Source of the DNA: Candidatus Pantoea varia
Lineage (GTDB): Bacteria > Pseudomonadota > Gammaproteobacteria > Enterobacterales > Enterobacteriaceae
NCBI RefSeq assembly: GCF_900115075.1
Contig: NZ_FOVG01000003.1
Location: 1-64,000, forward strand
DNA length: 64,000 nt
Direction of reading: 5' to 3'
The position numbers and the translations under genes were made by a program. Shown piece by piece: positions 44,414-57,220 of the stretch. Under the pieces are notes generated by a model. That model had not been told where the DNA came from. It did no database searches and saw nothing but the letters and a program-made list of their open reading frames with translations. The first letter of the stretch is position 1, and the number at the start of each line of letters is the position of its first letter.

Positions 44414-47116
44414 TCAGACATAGCCCATCATTTTCAGCAGCGACTGCACCTGATTCATCGCTTCGCTGCGATGGGTGACGCCCAGCTTCTGATAGAGATT
44501 GCGGATATGGGTTTTGATGGTGGTAGAGGCCACCGCCAGCTCACCGGCGATTTGGTCGTTGCTGTAACCTGAATAGATCAGCCCCAGCACCTGCCATTCA
44601 CGCTGCGTCAGCGGGCTGGTGCGGATCAGTTCCGGCACGTCAGGATGGTTGAGTAACCGGCTGACAAAGCCTTCATCGAAATGGGCGAACTTGTGACGGT
44701 GATATTTATTAATCTCCAGCAGGATGCGGCGGGCGCGGTGGCTGTCCAGCTCATTCAGGGTATTAAGCTGAATCAGCTGCCGCAGTTGCTGCGCCATCAT
44801 CTCGCCTTCGATCACAAAATGGCTGATAAAACCGGTGCTGCGCGCCAGTTTAAGCGCTTCGATCAGCACGCGCTGCGCCTCCGTCTTGCGGTCGGTCTGC
44901 CAGTAGATCTGATTCAACAGCAACAGATTACGGTTTAAGTCGCTCATCAGGCGCAGGGCACGGGCATTTTCATTCAGCTCCTCCAGCACCACCTCCGCCT
45001 GACTGACATCCCCCAGCAGGATTTGCACGCGGGCGATGTTACGCCACTGTCCCTGCAGAAAATGGTTGTTGGCGAAGGCGGGTTTAGGCGTCTGCCGCAT
45101 CCAGTCGCGCGCGTTCTGGCTGTCGCCGGTCATCTGCCAGTAGATCACCCGGACTTTATCGGCATTAGCAATCCAGTCGCTGTGCCAGTTGCCGTTGTTC
45201 AGCAGGTTTTCCAGCCGGTTCAGATAGCTGCGGGCGTTATCAATATTGCCTCGCGCCAGTGAGCACTGTACCAGCAGTCCCAGACACTGAATCTGTTGCT
45301 GTGGCTGGTAACCATTCAGCACCTTGATGCCTTCACGCGCCGCCTGCTCCGCCTCTTCCAGTCGGCCCCAGGCCCACAGCAGCTGAGCGCGAATGCGCAG
45401 CAGAAACTCATGCAGCGGGAACTGCGCCAGATGCTGCTCTTCCACCAGCACAAAGGCGCGACTCTGAATCTCATAGGCGGCCTGCAAAAAGCCCTGCGCA
45501 AACAGAATTTCGCTCTGCTGAATCATGCTCCAGAGCGCGTAGTGCCATACCTCATCACGACGCGCCATCTGTTCAGTCTGCCGCATCAGCTTGAGTGAAT
45601 CATCCAGCTCGCCTTTGCAGTGCATCACTTCGCCATGCACCGAGGTCGCCACAATGCGGCTGTAGTGACGGCTGGCTGGCAGGGTGTCGAGCGCCACTTT
45701 CGCCAGCCGCTCCGCTTCATCGGTATTGCCATCGTTGATCGCCACCTGGGCGCGCAACGCATTAAATTCACCGCGCAGTGCGGTATCAATTTCGCAGCGG
45801 CTGGCCTGTTCAAAACGTGCCAGCAGACTGTCGACTTCAGAGAAGCGATGCTGGGTCTGCATCAGCCATGCCTGCAGCAGCACCAGCATCGGATTCTCCA
45901 GCATCATCTCCCACGGCAGCGCTTTCAGTGAGTTCTCCAGAAGCGGCAGCTCGCTCTGATTAAACAGCGTCCAGGCGTGTTTCAGCAACACGTCCCGCAG
46001 CATGGTGGCGTCGCCCGAGGCGAGTGCATGATGAATCGCCTCGCCCGGAAAACCCTGCGCCATCCAGCTCTCGGCCGCAGCCCGATGCAGTGCAGGCAGT
46101 TCCGCCGCCAGTTCCCACTGACAGCGCTGACGCAGGAAGTTGCCAAATAGCGGATGGTAGCTGAACCAGCAGCCGGAATCGTCCATGCGCTGCAGAAACA
46201 GACCCTGCCGCTCGATCTCCTCCAGCCGCATCTGACCGTTCTCTTCGCGGGTGACGCAGGCGATCAGCTCATCGTTCATTGAACGCAGCAGCGCGGTTTT
46301 CAGTAAGAAATGGCGGGTGGGCAGATCGACGTTATCCAGCACCTCTTCCACCAGATAGTCGGCGAGATGGCTGGCGTTAATTCCGGAGAGGCGCCGGGCG
46401 GAATGCTGAGCCGAACTGGCTCCCTGTCGCGCCGACAGCACGATCAGCTGCAGCGCCGTCGCCCAGCCCGCCACATCATCACAGAGGCGGCTGCTCTCTT
46501 CGCTTTCAAGCGGCGCCGTCAGACGGCAGTCAAAAAACTCTCGCGCCTCCTGATGGGTAAAAGCCAGCTGCTGGCTGCCCAGCTCAATCAGTTGCTCTCG
46601 CACCCGCAGGTTAGCGATACCGAGCTGCGGCAGGTTACGGGACATCAGCACCAGGGTCAGATTTTCAGGTTGGTGGCGCAGGAAAAAGCGCATTGCGTCG
46701 TGAATGACCGGGTTAGTGATCAAATGGTAGTCATCAACGATCAGCCACAGCGGCTGCTGCCACTCCACCAGCTCGATAAACAGTTGAGAAAACAGCGTAT
46801 TGAGATTGACATATTGCCGCTTCTGCGCCAGCAGTTCACTGCGGGGACAGCCGCCGTGGGTGGCCTGTTGCAGTGCCGCAATCAGGTAATCGGCAAAGCG
46901 CTCCGGCTGATTATCGCCCTCGTCTAAAGAAACCCAGCCCAGATCGCTTTTGCCCGCTGCCCACTGCGACACCAGTGTGGTTTTGCCGTAGCCCGCCGGA
47001 CTGGTGACCAGCACCAGCCGATAGTTACCGGCAGCGGTGAGCTTTTGCAGCAATCTTTCACGGATGACGGTGCCTTCAAGACGGACCGGGCGGCTGAGTT
47101 TGGCGGGTATTAACAT
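44414..47116 (-). CDS. malT: Maltose regulon activator MalT
   Basis: The 900-residue STAND/LuxR-type activator is collinear with E. coli MalT (901 aa). It has an N-terminal P-loop ATPase ([13 protein letters not shown], about 38-50), a TPR-like sensor region, and a C-terminal LuxR helix-turn-helix ([20 protein letters not shown]). Bound to maltotriose and ATP it oligomerises and activates mal promoters. ATG 47116 ([11 protein letters not shown]) equals the E. coli start; the longer frame adds six residues. It is divergent from malPQ, as in E. coli. Confidence 0.97.
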   Translation of the reverse strand: MLIPAKLSRPVRLEGTVIRERLLQKLTAAGNYRLVLVTSPAGYGKTTLVSQWAAGKSDLGWVSLDEGDNQPERFADYLIAALQQATHGGCPRSELLAQKRQYVNLNTLFSQLFIELVEWQQPLWLIVDDYHLITNPVIHDAMRFFLRHQPENLTLVLMSRNLPQLGIANLRVREQLIELGSQQLAFTHQEAREFFDCRLTAPLESEESSRLCDDVAGWATALQLIVLSARQGASSAQHSARRLSGINASHLADYLVEEVLDNVDLPTRHFLLKTALLRSMNDELIACVTREENGQMRLEEIERQGLFLQRMDDSGCWFSYHPLFGNFLRQRCQWELAAELPALHRAAAESWMAQGFPGEAIHHALASGDATMLRDVLLKHAWTLFNQSELPLLENSLKALPWEMMLENPMLVLLQAWLMQTQHRFSEVDSLLARFEQASRCEIDTALRGEFNALRAQVAINDGNTDEAERLAKVALDTLPASRHYSRIVATSVHGEVMHCKGELDDSLKLMRQTEQMARRDEVWHYALWSMIQQSEILFAQGFLQAAYEIQSRAFVLVEEQHLAQFPLHEFLLRIRAQLLWAWGRLEEAEQAAREGIKVLNGYQPQQQIQCLGLLVQCSLARGNIDNARSYLNRLENLLNNGNWHSDWIANADKVRVIYWQMTGDSQNARDWMRQTPKPAFANNHFLQGQWRNIARVQILLGDVSQAEVVLEELNENARALRLMSDLNRNLLLLNQIYWQTDRKTEAQRVLIEALKLARSTGFISHFVIEGEMMAQQLRQLIQLNTLNELDSHRARRILLEINKYHRHKFAHFDEGFVSRLLNHPDVPELIRTSPLTQREWQVLGLIYSGYSNDQIAGELAVASTTIKTHIRNLYQKLGVTHRSEAMNQVQSLLKMMGYV

Positions 47117-47275
47117 GGGCGCGCGTTTCTCCATTCGTCGAGCGCATCATTATTTTACGCTTCGTAATTATTCCTTACACAGGTTCAGCATTTCGTCTGA
47201 TGAATGCAAGCAAACCCATTAACTAATCTTTACAAAAGCGTGCGCTATCACACTCCTTCAACGATTTAGGAATTG

Positions 47276-47331
47276 CCTCATCCTCTCCACCCTCCCTATC
47301 CTCCTGCCCTAATTCTTTGCAGGAGGATGAG
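47276..47331. promoter_or_regulatory. MalT boxes of the malPQ promoter
   Basis: Sequences matching the MalT consensus GGGGA(T/G)GAGG occur at 47276-47285 (minus strand, GAGGATGAGG) and 47322-47331 (plus strand, GGAGGATGAG). A weaker one (GGAGGATAGG, minus strand) lies near 47294-47303. They lie 70-120 bp before the malP start, in the divergent malT/malP gap, as in E. coli. Confidence 0.7.
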
Positions 47332-47398
47332 CGTAAGTTTCCGTGCGGGCAGACTGTCGTCACATTGACCTACTTTTTGTTTTTACAGGACATCAACC

Positions 47399-49801
47399 AT
47401 GACACAGCCCGAATTTAACCCGATTCAGTTCAACGCTGCCCTGACACGTCAGTGGCAGCGTTTTGGCCTGCGCGATGCGCAGGAGATGACCCATGCACAG
47501 TGGTGGCAGGCACTCAGCGGTGCGCTGGCCGATATGCTGGCCGCGCAGCCTGCTCCCCCGTCCCCGGCAAAACTGCGTCATGTTAACTACCTGTCGATGG
47601 AGTTTCTGATCGGTCGCCTGACCGGCAACAATCTGCTGAATCTGGGCTGGTATGACGCGGTTAACGAGGCGCTCTCTGACTGGAATATTTCACTGACCGA
47701 CGTGCTGGAAAACGAAACCGATCCAGCGCTGGGCAACGGTGGCCTCGGTCGTCTGGCGGCCTGTTTCCTGGATTCGATGGCCAATGTGGGTCAGCCTGCA
47801 ACCGGCTACGGTCTGAACTATCAGTACGGTCTGTTCCGCCAGCGCTTTGAACAGGGCGCGCAGGCAGAAGGTCCGGATGACTGGCAGCGTGATCGCTACC
47901 CGTGGTTTAACCATAACGCCGCGCTTAACGTGCGAGTCGGACTGGGCGGTAAAGTGGTGACGAATGCGGGTCAGCCGCAGTGGCAACCGGCGTTTGAGCT
48001 GATCGGTGAGGCCTGGGATTTGCCGGTGGTCGGTTTTGAGAATGGCATCAGCCAGCCACTGCGTTTGTGGCAGGCGAAACATGCTCAGCCGTTTAACCTC
48101 AGCCGCTTTAACGACGGCGACTTTCTGCGGGCGGAGCAACAGGGCATTGATGCAGAAAAACTGACCAAAGTGCTCTACCCGAACGACAATCACCAGAACG
48201 GTAAAAAGCTGCGTCTGATGCAGCAATATTTCCAGTGTGCCTGCGCGCTGGCTGACATTCTGCGTCGCCACCATCTGGCCGGACGCAGCATTGAAACCCT
48301 GGCCGATCACGAAGTGATCCAGCTTAACGATACCCATCCGACGCTGGCGATTCCGGAGCTGATGCGCCTGCTACTGGATGAGCATCAGCTGAGCTGGGAT
48401 CGCGCCTGGCAGATCACCCAGCACACCTTTGCCTACACCAACCACACCCTGATGCCGGAAGCGCTGGAGTGCTGGGATGTACGGCTGGTGCGCAGTCTGC
48501 TGCCGCGCCACATGATGATCATCAACACCCTGAACGCCCAGCTGAAAACAGCTGTTTCGGCGCGCTGGCCGGACGATGAAGCGAAGTGGGCAAAACTGGC
48601 GCTGGTGCATAATAACCAGCTGCGGATGGCGAACGTGTGCGTGACCAGTGGCTTCGCGGTCAATGGTGTGGCGGCGCTGCACTCGAAACTGGTGGTGCAG
48701 GATCTCTTCCCGGAATATCACCAGATGTGGCCGGAGAAATTCCATAACGTGACCAACGGCATTACGCCGCGCCGCTGGATTAATCAGTGCAACCCGGCGC
48801 TGAGTGCGCTGATCACCCGCACGCTCAACAAGCCCTGGCTGAACGATCTCGATGCTCTACAGGGACTGGAAGCCTTTGCGGATGACGCCGCGTTCCGCGC
48901 GGAGTATCGCGCCATCAAGCAACAGAACAAACAGGCGCTGGTCGGCTGGTTCAAAACCCGGACCGGCATTGAGATCGACCCCACCGCGCTGTTTGATGTG
49001 CAGATTAAGCGCCTGCATGAGTACAAACGTCAGCATCTGAGCCTGCTGCACATCATTGCGCTGTGGCAGACGCTGGTCACCGATCCGCAGGCGAACCGCG
49101 CACCGCGCGTGGTACTGTTTGGTGCCAAAGCCGCGCCGGGCTATGCGCTGGCGAAAAACATCATCTACGCCATCAACAAAGTGGCCGAAGTGATCAATCA
49201 GGATCCGCGCATCGGCGACCGCCTCAAGGTGGTATTTATTCCCGATTACAACGTCTCCGTCGCCGAGCGCCTGATTCCGGCCGCTGACCTTTCTGAACAG
49301 ATTTCTACCGCCGGTAAAGAGGCCTCCGGCACCGGTAACATGAAGCTGGCGCTTAACGGTGCGCTGACCATCGGCACACTGGATGGGGCAAACGTTGAGA
49401 TCGCCGAGCAGGTCGGCAGCGAAAATATCTTTATCTTCGGGCATACCGTGGAACAGGTGGTGGCGTTAAAAACGGGCGGCTATGCCCCGGACCAGTGGCG
49501 CAAAAAAGATCCCCAGCTCAATCAGGTGTTACAGGCCCTGGAAGATGGCACCTTCAGCCAGGGCGATCTCAACGCTTTTGACGCGATGCTGCACAGTCTC
49601 GGCCCGGAAGGCGGCGATCCTTATCTGGTGCTGGCTGACTTCCAGCCCTACCTGGACGCGCAGGCGCAGGTTGAACTGCTGTGGAGCGATCAGGAGGCCT
49701 GGACACGAGCCACCATCCTGAATACTGCACGCTGTGGCATGTTCAGCTCCGATCGCGCAATCCGCGATTATCAGCAACGCATCTGGCAAGCGAAACGCTA
49801 A
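47399..49801 (+). CDS. malP: Maltodextrin phosphorylase
   Basis: An 800-residue glycogen/maltodextrin phosphorylase that releases glucose-1-phosphate from maltodextrins. The PLP lysine lies in [14 protein letters not shown] near the C-terminal third. [21 protein letters not shown] and [11 protein letters not shown] are also conserved, and the length is that of E. coli MalP (797). A MalT-dependent promoter lies upstream, and malQ follows after 8 bp. Confidence 0.97.
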   Translation: MTQPEFNPIQFNAALTRQWQRFGLRDAQEMTHAQWWQALSGALADMLAAQPAPPSPAKLRHVNYLSMEFLIGRLTGNNLLNLGWYDAVNEALSDWNISLTDVLENETDPALGNGGLGRLAACFLDSMANVGQPATGYGLNYQYGLFRQRFEQGAQAEGPDDWQRDRYPWFNHNAALNVRVGLGGKVVTNAGQPQWQPAFELIGEAWDLPVVGFENGISQPLRLWQAKHAQPFNLSRFNDGDFLRAEQQGIDAEKLTKVLYPNDNHQNGKKLRLMQQYFQCACALADILRRHHLAGRSIETLADHEVIQLNDTHPTLAIPELMRLLLDEHQLSWDRAWQITQHTFAYTNHTLMPEALECWDVRLVRSLLPRHMMIINTLNAQLKTAVSARWPDDEAKWAKLALVHNNQLRMANVCVTSGFAVNGVAALHSKLVVQDLFPEYHQMWPEKFHNVTNGITPRRWINQCNPALSALITRTLNKPWLNDLDALQGLEAFADDAAFRAEYRAIKQQNKQALVGWFKTRTGIEIDPTALFDVQIKRLHEYKRQHLSLLHIIALWQTLVTDPQANRAPRVVLFGAKAAPGYALAKNIIYAINKVAEVINQDPRIGDRLKVVFIPDYNVSVAERLIPAADLSEQISTAGKEASGTGNMKLALNGALTIGTLDGANVEIAEQVGSENIFIFGHTVEQVVALKTGGYAPDQWRKKDPQLNQVLQALEDGTFSQGDLNAFDAMLHSLGPEGGDPYLVLADFQPYLDAQAQVELLWSDQEAWTRATILNTARCGMFSSDRAIRDYQQRIWQAKR

Positions 49802-49809
49802 GGAACGCC

Positions 49810-51885
49810 ATGAAAACAGATCCGGTTATGGATGATTTTTCCCTGGCAGGCATCGCCGCAGAGTATATCAATGCTCACGGCAAGCCACAGGCGATTCCGA
49901 CCCTGACCCGCCAGCGTTTGCTGGCGGTGATGCAGCCTCCGCGTCCGCTGAGCACGCCGCTGCCACCGGTAGTGATTTTCCGCAGCGGCGATCTTCTGAG
50001 TCTTTCACCACAGCTCGCTGACGATGCCCACTGGCATCTCACCAGTGAAGCGGGTGAAATCAGCTCGGGTCGCTGCCAGCCCGCGCAGCCACTGCATTTG
50101 CCGCCGCTGCCCGAAGGCTATCATCAGCTGACGCTGCAACAGGGGGCGCAGCAGTGGTCGTGCCGGGTGATTATCGCCCCGGCCCGCTGTTACGAACCCC
50201 CTGCACTGCTGGCAGGTGAATCCCTGTGGGGTGCCTGCGTGCAGCTTTACACCCTGCGATCGGCGCAGAACTGGGGCATTGGCGACTTTGGCGATCTGCG
50301 CCGGATGCTGCCGGACGTCGCCGCACGTGGGGGCGCGTTTATCGGCCTCAACCCTATTCATGCACTGTTTCCCTCCAGCCCGGAGAGTGCCAGTCCTTAC
50401 AGTCCTTCGTCCCGGCGCTGGCTCAATGTGCTTTACATCGATGTGGGCGCGGTCACTGACTTCCAGTTGAGCGCGGCCGCGCAGGCCTGGTGGCAACTAC
50501 CGGAAACGCAGCAGACGCTGGAGCGGGCACGCGCGGCCGAGTGGGTCGATTATGCGGCGGTAACCCGGCTGAAGATTCAGGCGCTGAGCCTGGCGTGGCC
50601 GCAGTTTACCCAGCGTGACGCCGCCGATCCTGATGTGCTGGCGTTTACCGCATTTATTCGTGAGGGTGGCGAAAGCCTGCAGCATCAGGCGCTGTTTGAT
50701 GCGCTGCATGCTGACCAGATGGCGCAGGATAGCGGGCGCTGGGGCTGGCCGGTGTGGCCGGAGGCGTTGCAGAATCCCGGTAGCCCGGCGGTGCAGACAT
50801 TTTTGAAACAGCATCAGGATCAGGTGCGTTTCTGGCTCTGGTTGCAGTGGCTGGCCGCACAGCAGTTTGAAAGCTGCTGGAACAGCTGCCAGCAGCAGCA
50901 GATGCCGATTGGCCTTTACCGTGATCTGGCGGTAGGCGTCGCGCAGGGTGGCGCAGAGACCTGGAGCGAGCGCGATCTCTACTGCATGGACGCCAGCATC
51001 GGTGCGCCGCCCGATATTCTCGGCCCGCGCGGCCAGGACTGGGGATTGCCGCCCATGGATCCGCAGGTGATGCGGCAGCGTGCCTGGGAGCCGTGGATCG
51101 CCCTGCTGCGCGCCAATATGCGCCACTGTGGCGCGCTGCGTATCGATCATGTCATGGCGTTGATGCGGCTGTGGTGGATCCCTGCCGGTGAAAGCGCGAT
51201 GCACGGGGCTTATGTGCACTATCCCATCGACAATCTGCTGGCGATTCTGGCGCTGGAAAGCCAGCGTCATCGCTGCATGGTGATTGGTGAAGATCTCGGG
51301 ACGGTGCCGGAAGCGATTGTCGATAAGCTGCGGGATGGCGGGGTCTACTCCTATAAAGTGCTCTATTTTGAGCAGGAGTCAGCCCAGAGTTTTCGTCCGC
51401 CCGCCGAATGGCCACGGCAGGCAATGGCGGTCGCGACCACTCACGATCTTCCGACGCTGCGTGGCTGGTGGCAAAGTGACGATCTGACTACCGGCGCGCA
51501 ACTCGGCCTCTATCCCGACAAGGTGGTACTGGCCGGGCTGTATCAGGATCGGCTGCAGGCAAAGCAGGCGCTGCTGCAGAGTCTGCATCGCGTTGGTGCC
51601 CTGCCGAAACGTGCCGGACGCGATGCACGTCGCACCGGCATGAGTAAGGCATTAAACCGGGCGATGCAGCGCTATCTGGCTGACAGTCACAGCGCCCTGC
51701 TGGGACTGCAACCGGAGGACTGGCTGGATATGACCGCGCCGGTCAATATTCCGGGCACCAGCGATGAATATCCGAACTGGCGACGCAAGCTGAGCATGCC
51801 GCTGGAAACGCTGTTCAGCGATCCAGACACCGAAGCGTTGTTACGCGATTTGACGGCACGACGGAAGCGGTCAGTGCGGAATTAA
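49810..51885 (+). CDS. malQ: 4-alpha-glucanotransferase (amylomaltase)
   Basis: A 691-residue GH77 amylomaltase that transfers glucan chains to make longer dextrins for MalP and releases glucose. The catalytic nucleophile Asp is in LRIDHVMAL, the acid/base Glu in VIGEDLGTVP and the third Asp in TTHDLPTLRGWW. GGAACG precedes ATG 49810; the longer frame from 49681 overlaps malP and is not used. E. coli MalQ has 694 residues. A terminator closes the operon. Confidence 0.97.
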   Translation: MKTDPVMDDFSLAGIAAEYINAHGKPQAIPTLTRQRLLAVMQPPRPLSTPLPPVVIFRSGDLLSLSPQLADDAHWHLTSEAGEISSGRCQPAQPLHLPPLPEGYHQLTLQQGAQQWSCRVIIAPARCYEPPALLAGESLWGACVQLYTLRSAQNWGIGDFGDLRRMLPDVAARGGAFIGLNPIHALFPSSPESASPYSPSSRRWLNVLYIDVGAVTDFQLSAAAQAWWQLPETQQTLERARAAEWVDYAAVTRLKIQALSLAWPQFTQRDAADPDVLAFTAFIREGGESLQHQALFDALHADQMAQDSGRWGWPVWPEALQNPGSPAVQTFLKQHQDQVRFWLWLQWLAAQQFESCWNSCQQQQMPIGLYRDLAVGVAQGGAETWSERDLYCMDASIGAPPDILGPRGQDWGLPPMDPQVMRQRAWEPWIALLRANMRHCGALRIDHVMALMRLWWIPAGESAMHGAYVHYPIDNLLAILALESQRHRCMVIGEDLGTVPEAIVDKLRDGGVYSYKVLYFEQESAQSFRPPAEWPRQAMAVATTHDLPTLRGWWQSDDLTTGAQLGLYPDKVVLAGLYQDRLQAKQALLQSLHRVGALPKRAGRDARRTGMSKALNRAMQRYLADSHSALLGLQPEDWLDMTAPVNIPGTSDEYPNWRRKLSMPLETLFSDPDTEALLRDLTARRKRSVRN

Positions 51886-51912
51886 GAACTGACGTTCAGA
51901 ACTCAGAAAGTA

Positions 51913-51939
51913 AAAACCCTGGAACTATTCCAGGGTTTT
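51913..51939 (+). terminator. malPQ terminator
   Basis: AAAACCCTGGAA (51913-51924) pairs perfectly with TTCCAGGGTTTT (51928-51939) over a 3-nt loop. Confidence 0.9.
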
Positions 51940-52057
51940 AGAATCCGTTAGCTAACCTTTTAGCATTACAACTCTCACCCCTCAACGTTCTCCTGACCGG
52001 CAACGTTAAGTAAGATCGGTTAAGGTCGAAACCCATTACATTCATGATTTCAAGGCC

Positions 52058-52082
52058 AAAAAAAGGTGCGCCAGAGCGCACC
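52058..52082 (-). terminator. malM terminator
   Basis: On the minus strand GGTGCGC-TCTG-GCGCACC is followed by seven T (complement of 52058-52064). It ends the malK-lamB-malM transcript, 34 bp after the malM stop. Confidence 0.9.
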
Positions 52083-52115
52083 AGATGGAACAACATCAGT
52101 ATTGTCGGGGCAGCT

Positions 52116-53054
52116 TCACCCCTTGCCTTTAACACTACTGATAAAGGTCTGCCGTGCAGAGGTGGAACCCAGCCGCTCGGCTTCATCCAGCAGTTTCAGC
52201 GCCTTGTCGATATTGCCGCTGTTCACCGCTTGGGTGATCTTCTGGTTAAAGTATTTCTCGGTGTCACTCATGATCGGTTCCGCACGGGCTTTTGGCGCGG
52301 GCACTGCTGCCGGTGCAGGAGCCGGTGCTGCGCTATAAGCTGCCGCAGGTGCGGTATTGCCGACGGTGACGGCACTCGCGCCGGATGAACCAAACAGCGG
52401 CCCGACAAGAATCGAGGAGCCGGAACTGGTCTGCATCTTGAGCTTGATCGTGCCTTCGCGGCTGTGGCTGGCGACCGGATCAGGAATATCCGGCACGGCA
52501 TGGCCAGTGCCCTGGGCGTAGGCCTTGGCTGGATCGAGCAGCGTGGTGGTCTGGGTCAGATCGCTGTCGGTGGTGAACACCAGCAGGTAGATTTTTTGCT
52601 GGCCCAGCGCCGGAGTCAATTTCATCACCCCTTCCAGCCGATCTGCCGCCATCACGCCCGGCTTCTGATAGGTAAAGTAGCGGCTGGGGAACCAGGCCGC
52701 AGGGCGCAGGTTTTCATCCAGCACCAGCACGTTCGGCGCGAAAACCTGACCATTCGCCACTTCACTGCTCAGCGTCAGCGTCAGTTCGCCGATATTTGCG
52801 GGCAGACTGTAAGCCGCGACCGGACCGGCAATGTGTGGCGCATTCAGCGTCTGTCCGCTATTAGCGAGTTTTGTAGTTTGCGTCTGAGAGGCCGCCAGCG
52901 GCTGCCAGCTCAGGCGTTGCAATGTTTCAGGTGCAACGACGGGTGCAGAAGAGAGATCCTGCGGCACCAGATTGACCTCCGCCAGGGCGGGAAACGCGTG
53001 TCCTGTCAGTAACACCGCACCCAGACAGAGTGCAGCCAGTTTTTTCATTTTCAT
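52116..53054 (-). CDS. malM: Periplasmic maltose operon protein MalM
   Basis: A 312-residue exported protein of unknown molecular function encoded at the end of the malK-lamB-malM operon (E. coli MalM 306 aa). The signal peptide is MKKLAALCLGAVLLTGHAFPALA. The Pro/Ala-rich stretch before KARAEPIMSDTEKYF is a linker. ATG 53054 is the natural start, directly before the signal peptide; the longer frame is spurious. Confidence 0.93.
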   Translation of the reverse strand: MKMKKLAALCLGAVLLTGHAFPALAEVNLVPQDLSSAPVVAPETLQRLSWQPLAASQTQTTKLANSGQTLNAPHIAGPVAAYSLPANIGELTLTLSSEVANGQVFAPNVLVLDENLRPAAWFPSRYFTYQKPGVMAADRLEGVMKLTPALGQQKIYLLVFTTDSDLTQTTTLLDPAKAYAQGTGHAVPDIPDPVASHSREGTIKLKMQTSSGSSILVGPLFGSSGASAVTVGNTAPAAAYSAAPAPAPAAVPAPKARAEPIMSDTEKYFNQKITQAVNSGNIDKALKLLDEAERLGSTSARQTFISSVKGKG

Positions 53055-53158
53055 TATGCGTACCTTATTGCAGGTCGCGGCGTGAACCAGGCAATGGCAC
53101 ACCGCGACCAAAGAGATCCATCAGGCGCGTCTCCGCGCCCGTCAGAGAAGGTTCTGGC

Positions 53159-54463
<1,305 letters not shown>

Positions 54464-54502
54464 CTATCTCCTGAGGTCATTGCTTTTATTGTTTTGGCAG
54501 GG

Positions 54503-55612
54503 CTAAACACCCGGCTCCTGATACAACCTGCGGCACGCGCTCCCGTCCTCACGGAACAGGTGACAACGCTCGGGCGGCAGGCCAATACCGAGGATGGCGC
54601 CCTCTTTTACCAGCACGACGTCCTCCTGGCGGTAGACCAGGTTCTGACGGATAGCGGGAATCTCGATGTGGATCTGTGTTTCATGCCCCAGCTGTTCCAC
54701 CACCTGCACTTCCCCTTCCAGGGTGACGTCGGCGATATCGCTGGAAAGCAGATGTTCAGGGCGAATGCCCAGTGACATATTGCTGCCGACCTGCACCCCG
54801 GCGCTGTCAACCGGCAGCCAGACCAGCTGCTGATTCGGCAGCCGTACCTGAACCTGGTCGATGGCGGTGGCGGTCACTTTGACCGGCAGGAAATTCATTT
54901 TGGGTGAGCCGATAAATCCGGCGACAAAGCGGTTGGCGGGGTAGTGGTAGAGCTCAAGCGGCTTGCCGACCTGCGCAATGCGTCCGGCATCCAGCACCAC
55001 GATCTTGTCAGCCAGCGTCATCGCTTCGATCTGATCGTGGGTGACGTAAATCATGGTGCGCTTCAGGCGCTTATGCAGACGGGAGATCTCAATCCGCATC
55101 TGGACGCGCAGCGCGGCATCGAGGTTCGACAGTGGCTCATCCAGCAGGAAGACGCGCGGTTCCGCCACCAGCGTGCGGCCAATCGCCACGCGCTGACGCT
55201 GACCGCCAGAGAGCGCTTTAGGTCGGCGATCGAGCAGGTGCGCCAGTTGCAGAATCTCTGCCACCTGATTGACGCGCTGATGGATCTCCACTTTTTTCAC
55301 TCCGGCCAGCTTCAGGCCAAAAGACATATTCTCGGCCACCGACAGATGGGGATAGAGCGCATAGGACTGAAATACCATGCCGATGCCGCGTTCAGCAGGT
55401 GGCACTTCATTCATCCGCTGGTCGCCGATTAACAGCTCGCCGCTGGTGATGGTTTCCAGTCCGGCAATCATGCGCAGCAGCGTCGATTTGCCACAGCCTG
55501 ATGGGCCGACGAAAACAACAAATTCCCCTTCACGAATGGTGAGGTCGATATCTTTCGACACCACCGTATCGCCCCAGGCTTTCGTGACATTGCGTAACAC
55601 AACGCTCGCCAT
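54503..55612 (-). CDS. malK: Maltose ABC transporter ATPase MalK
   Basis: A 369-residue ABC ATPase powering MalFGK2. Walker [10 protein letters not shown] (36-44), signature [13 protein letters not shown], Walker [14 protein letters not shown] and switch His in [10 protein letters not shown] are intact. The C-terminal regulatory domain, which binds MalT and EIIA-Glc, is present (total length matches E. coli, 371). ATG 55612 with GAAGGG upstream is the start; the 105 extra codons in the open frame read through the promoter. Confidence 0.97.
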   Translation of the reverse strand: MASVVLRNVTKAWGDTVVSKDIDLTIREGEFVVFVGPSGCGKSTLLRMIAGLETITSGELLIGDQRMNEVPPAERGIGMVFQSYALYPHLSVAENMSFGLKLAGVKKVEIHQRVNQVAEILQLAHLLDRRPKALSGGQRQRVAIGRTLVAEPRVFLLDEPLSNLDAALRVQMRIEISRLHKRLKRTMIYVTHDQIEAMTLADKIVVLDAGRIAQVGKPLELYHYPANRFVAGFIGSPKMNFLPVKVTATAIDQVQVRLPNQQLVWLPVDSAGVQVGSNMSLGIRPEHLLSSDIADVTLEGEVQVVEQLGHETQIHIEIPAIRQNLVYRQEDVVLVKEGAILGIGLPPERCHLFREDGSACRRLYQEPGV

Positions 55613-55974
55613 GATCCCTTCCCTCTTAGCTGCATAGTCGTGTCTGCTCAGCGGCAGACGGGTTCCGGGGCTCACTATGCGAGAGGAAACAATCGGTAAC
55701 ATCCTCCGCCATAACGCAAACTGCTGGGGGAGGAGACGGGAGGAGGAGAAACGCGGGCTGACGCCCCGGCCCACGGGCTGCCGCGCTTTTTTGTGATCGC
55801 TAACGCAGACCCGAGGGATTTTTTGCCGCGTCAGCGCCCGCTTCAGGCGCTTTTTGCCAGCGGGATCACAGCGATTGTTCCTGGGGCGTAGAGCGGAGGA
55901 GGATGAGATGCCGGTGTGGATACGCACAATGATGCCGACAGAGCATTCACCACTTCCGCTAACAGGATGGATTT
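55613..55974. promoter_or_regulatory. Divergent malK/malE promoter with MalT boxes and CRP-like sites
   Basis: Purine-rich MalT-box-like sequences lie at 55726-55735 (GGGGGAGGAG), 55738-55748, 55701-55710 (minus strand, GGCGGAGGAT) and 55898-55907 (GGAGGATGAG). Two CRP-like sites sit between them: TGTGA-N6-ACGCA at 55792-55807 and TGCCA-N6-TCACA at 55855-55870. This mirrors the E. coli arrangement, where MalT and CRP jointly drive both operons. Exact promoter hexamers are unclear. Confidence 0.7.
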
Positions 55975-57165
55975 ATGACGATGAAAACCGGAGCAAGAAT
56001 TCTGGCCCTTTCTGCCCTTTCTGCTGTGCTTTTTTCAGCAAGCGCGATGGCAAAAATTGAGGAAGGTAAACTGGTCATCTGGATTAACGGTGACAAGGGC
56101 TACAACGGCCTTGCCGAAGTGGGTAAGAAATTTGAGAAGGAGACCGGCATTAAAGTCACGGTCGAACATCCTGACAAAATGGAAGAGAAGTATCCGCAGG
56201 TCGCGGCGACCGGCGATGGCCCGGACATTATCTTCTGGGCACATGACCGTTTTGGCGGCTATGCGCAGTCGGGCCTGTTGGCGGAGGTGACGCCGGACGC
56301 CAGCTTCCGCGAGAAGATCTTCCCGTTCACGTGGGACGCGGTACGCTTCGACGGTAAGCTGATTGGCTATCCAATTTCGGTTGAGTCGCTGTCACTGATT
56401 TACAACAAAAAACTGCTGCCGAATCCGCCGAAAACCTGGGAAGAGATTGCCGGACTCGACAAGCAACTGCGCGCCAAAGGCAAAAGCGCCATCATGTTTA
56501 ACCTGCAGGAGCCCTATTTCACCTGGCCACTGCTGGCCGCAGGCGGGGCTTACGCCTTTAAGCTCACCGACGGTCATTATGACGTGAAGGATGTTGGCGT
56601 CGATAACGCCGGGGCGAAGGCGGGCATGCAGTTCCTGGTCGATCAGGTTAAAGCCAAAACCCTGAATGCCGACACCGATTACTCCATTGCTGAGGCTGCC
56701 TTTAACAAAGGCGAAACCGCCATGACCATTAATGGTCCGTGGGCGTGGGGCAACCTCGACAAGAGCGGCATCGACTACGGCGTCACTGAACTGCCCACGC
56801 TGAACGGCAAACCATCGAAAGCCTTTGTCGGCGTGCTGAGCGCCGGGATCAACGCCGCCAGTCCTAACAAAGAGCTGGCGAAAGAGTTCCTGGAGAACTA
56901 TCTGCTGACTGATTCCGGACTGGAAACGGTTAACAAAGACAAGCCGCTGGGTGCCGTGGCGCTGAAATCTTACCAGCAGACACTGGAAAAAGATCCGCGT
57001 ATCGCCGCCACGATGAGCAACGCTAAACAGGGCGATATCATGCCAAATATCCCGCAGATGGCGGCGTTCTGGTACGCGATGCGCACCGCCACCCTGAATG
57101 CGCTGGGCGGTCGACAAAGTGTTGACGCCGCCCTGAAAGATGCCCAGGCCCGTCTGAAGAAGTAA
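55975..57165 (+). CDS. malE: Periplasmic maltose-binding protein MalE
   Basis: The 396-residue protein has exactly the length of E. coli MalE. A signal peptide ([23 protein letters not shown]) precedes the mature [20 protein letters not shown]. The sugar-binding aromatic and charged residues, for example in [11 protein letters not shown] and [11 protein letters not shown], are conserved. It delivers maltodextrins to MalFGK2. malF follows after a 55-bp gap without a strong terminator. Confidence 0.98.
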   Translation: MTMKTGARILALSALSAVLFSASAMAKIEEGKLVIWINGDKGYNGLAEVGKKFEKETGIKVTVEHPDKMEEKYPQVAATGDGPDIIFWAHDRFGGYAQSGLLAEVTPDASFREKIFPFTWDAVRFDGKLIGYPISVESLSLIYNKKLLPNPPKTWEEIAGLDKQLRAKGKSAIMFNLQEPYFTWPLLAAGGAYAFKLTDGHYDVKDVGVDNAGAKAGMQFLVDQVKAKTLNADTDYSIAEAAFNKGETAMTINGPWAWGNLDKSGIDYGVTELPTLNGKPSKAFVGVLSAGINAASPNKELAKEFLENYLLTDSGLETVNKDKPLGAVALKSYQQTLEKDPRIAATMSNAKQGDIMPNIPQMAAFWYAMRTATLNALGGRQSVDAALKDAQARLKK

Positions 57166-57220
57166 TCCTTCTATGCCGGGGTCATCCCCGGCTTGAGTGA
57201 CCGTTAAGGAAAACCGCATC

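Noticed and set aside
44233..44478. 81-codon plus-strand frame at the malT 3' end
   Set aside because: Basic, low-complexity translation without motif, and it overlaps malT.
54503..55927. 105-residue N-terminal extension of MalK
   Set aside because: It reads through the malK/malE promoter; the conserved MalK start with ribosome site is at 55612.
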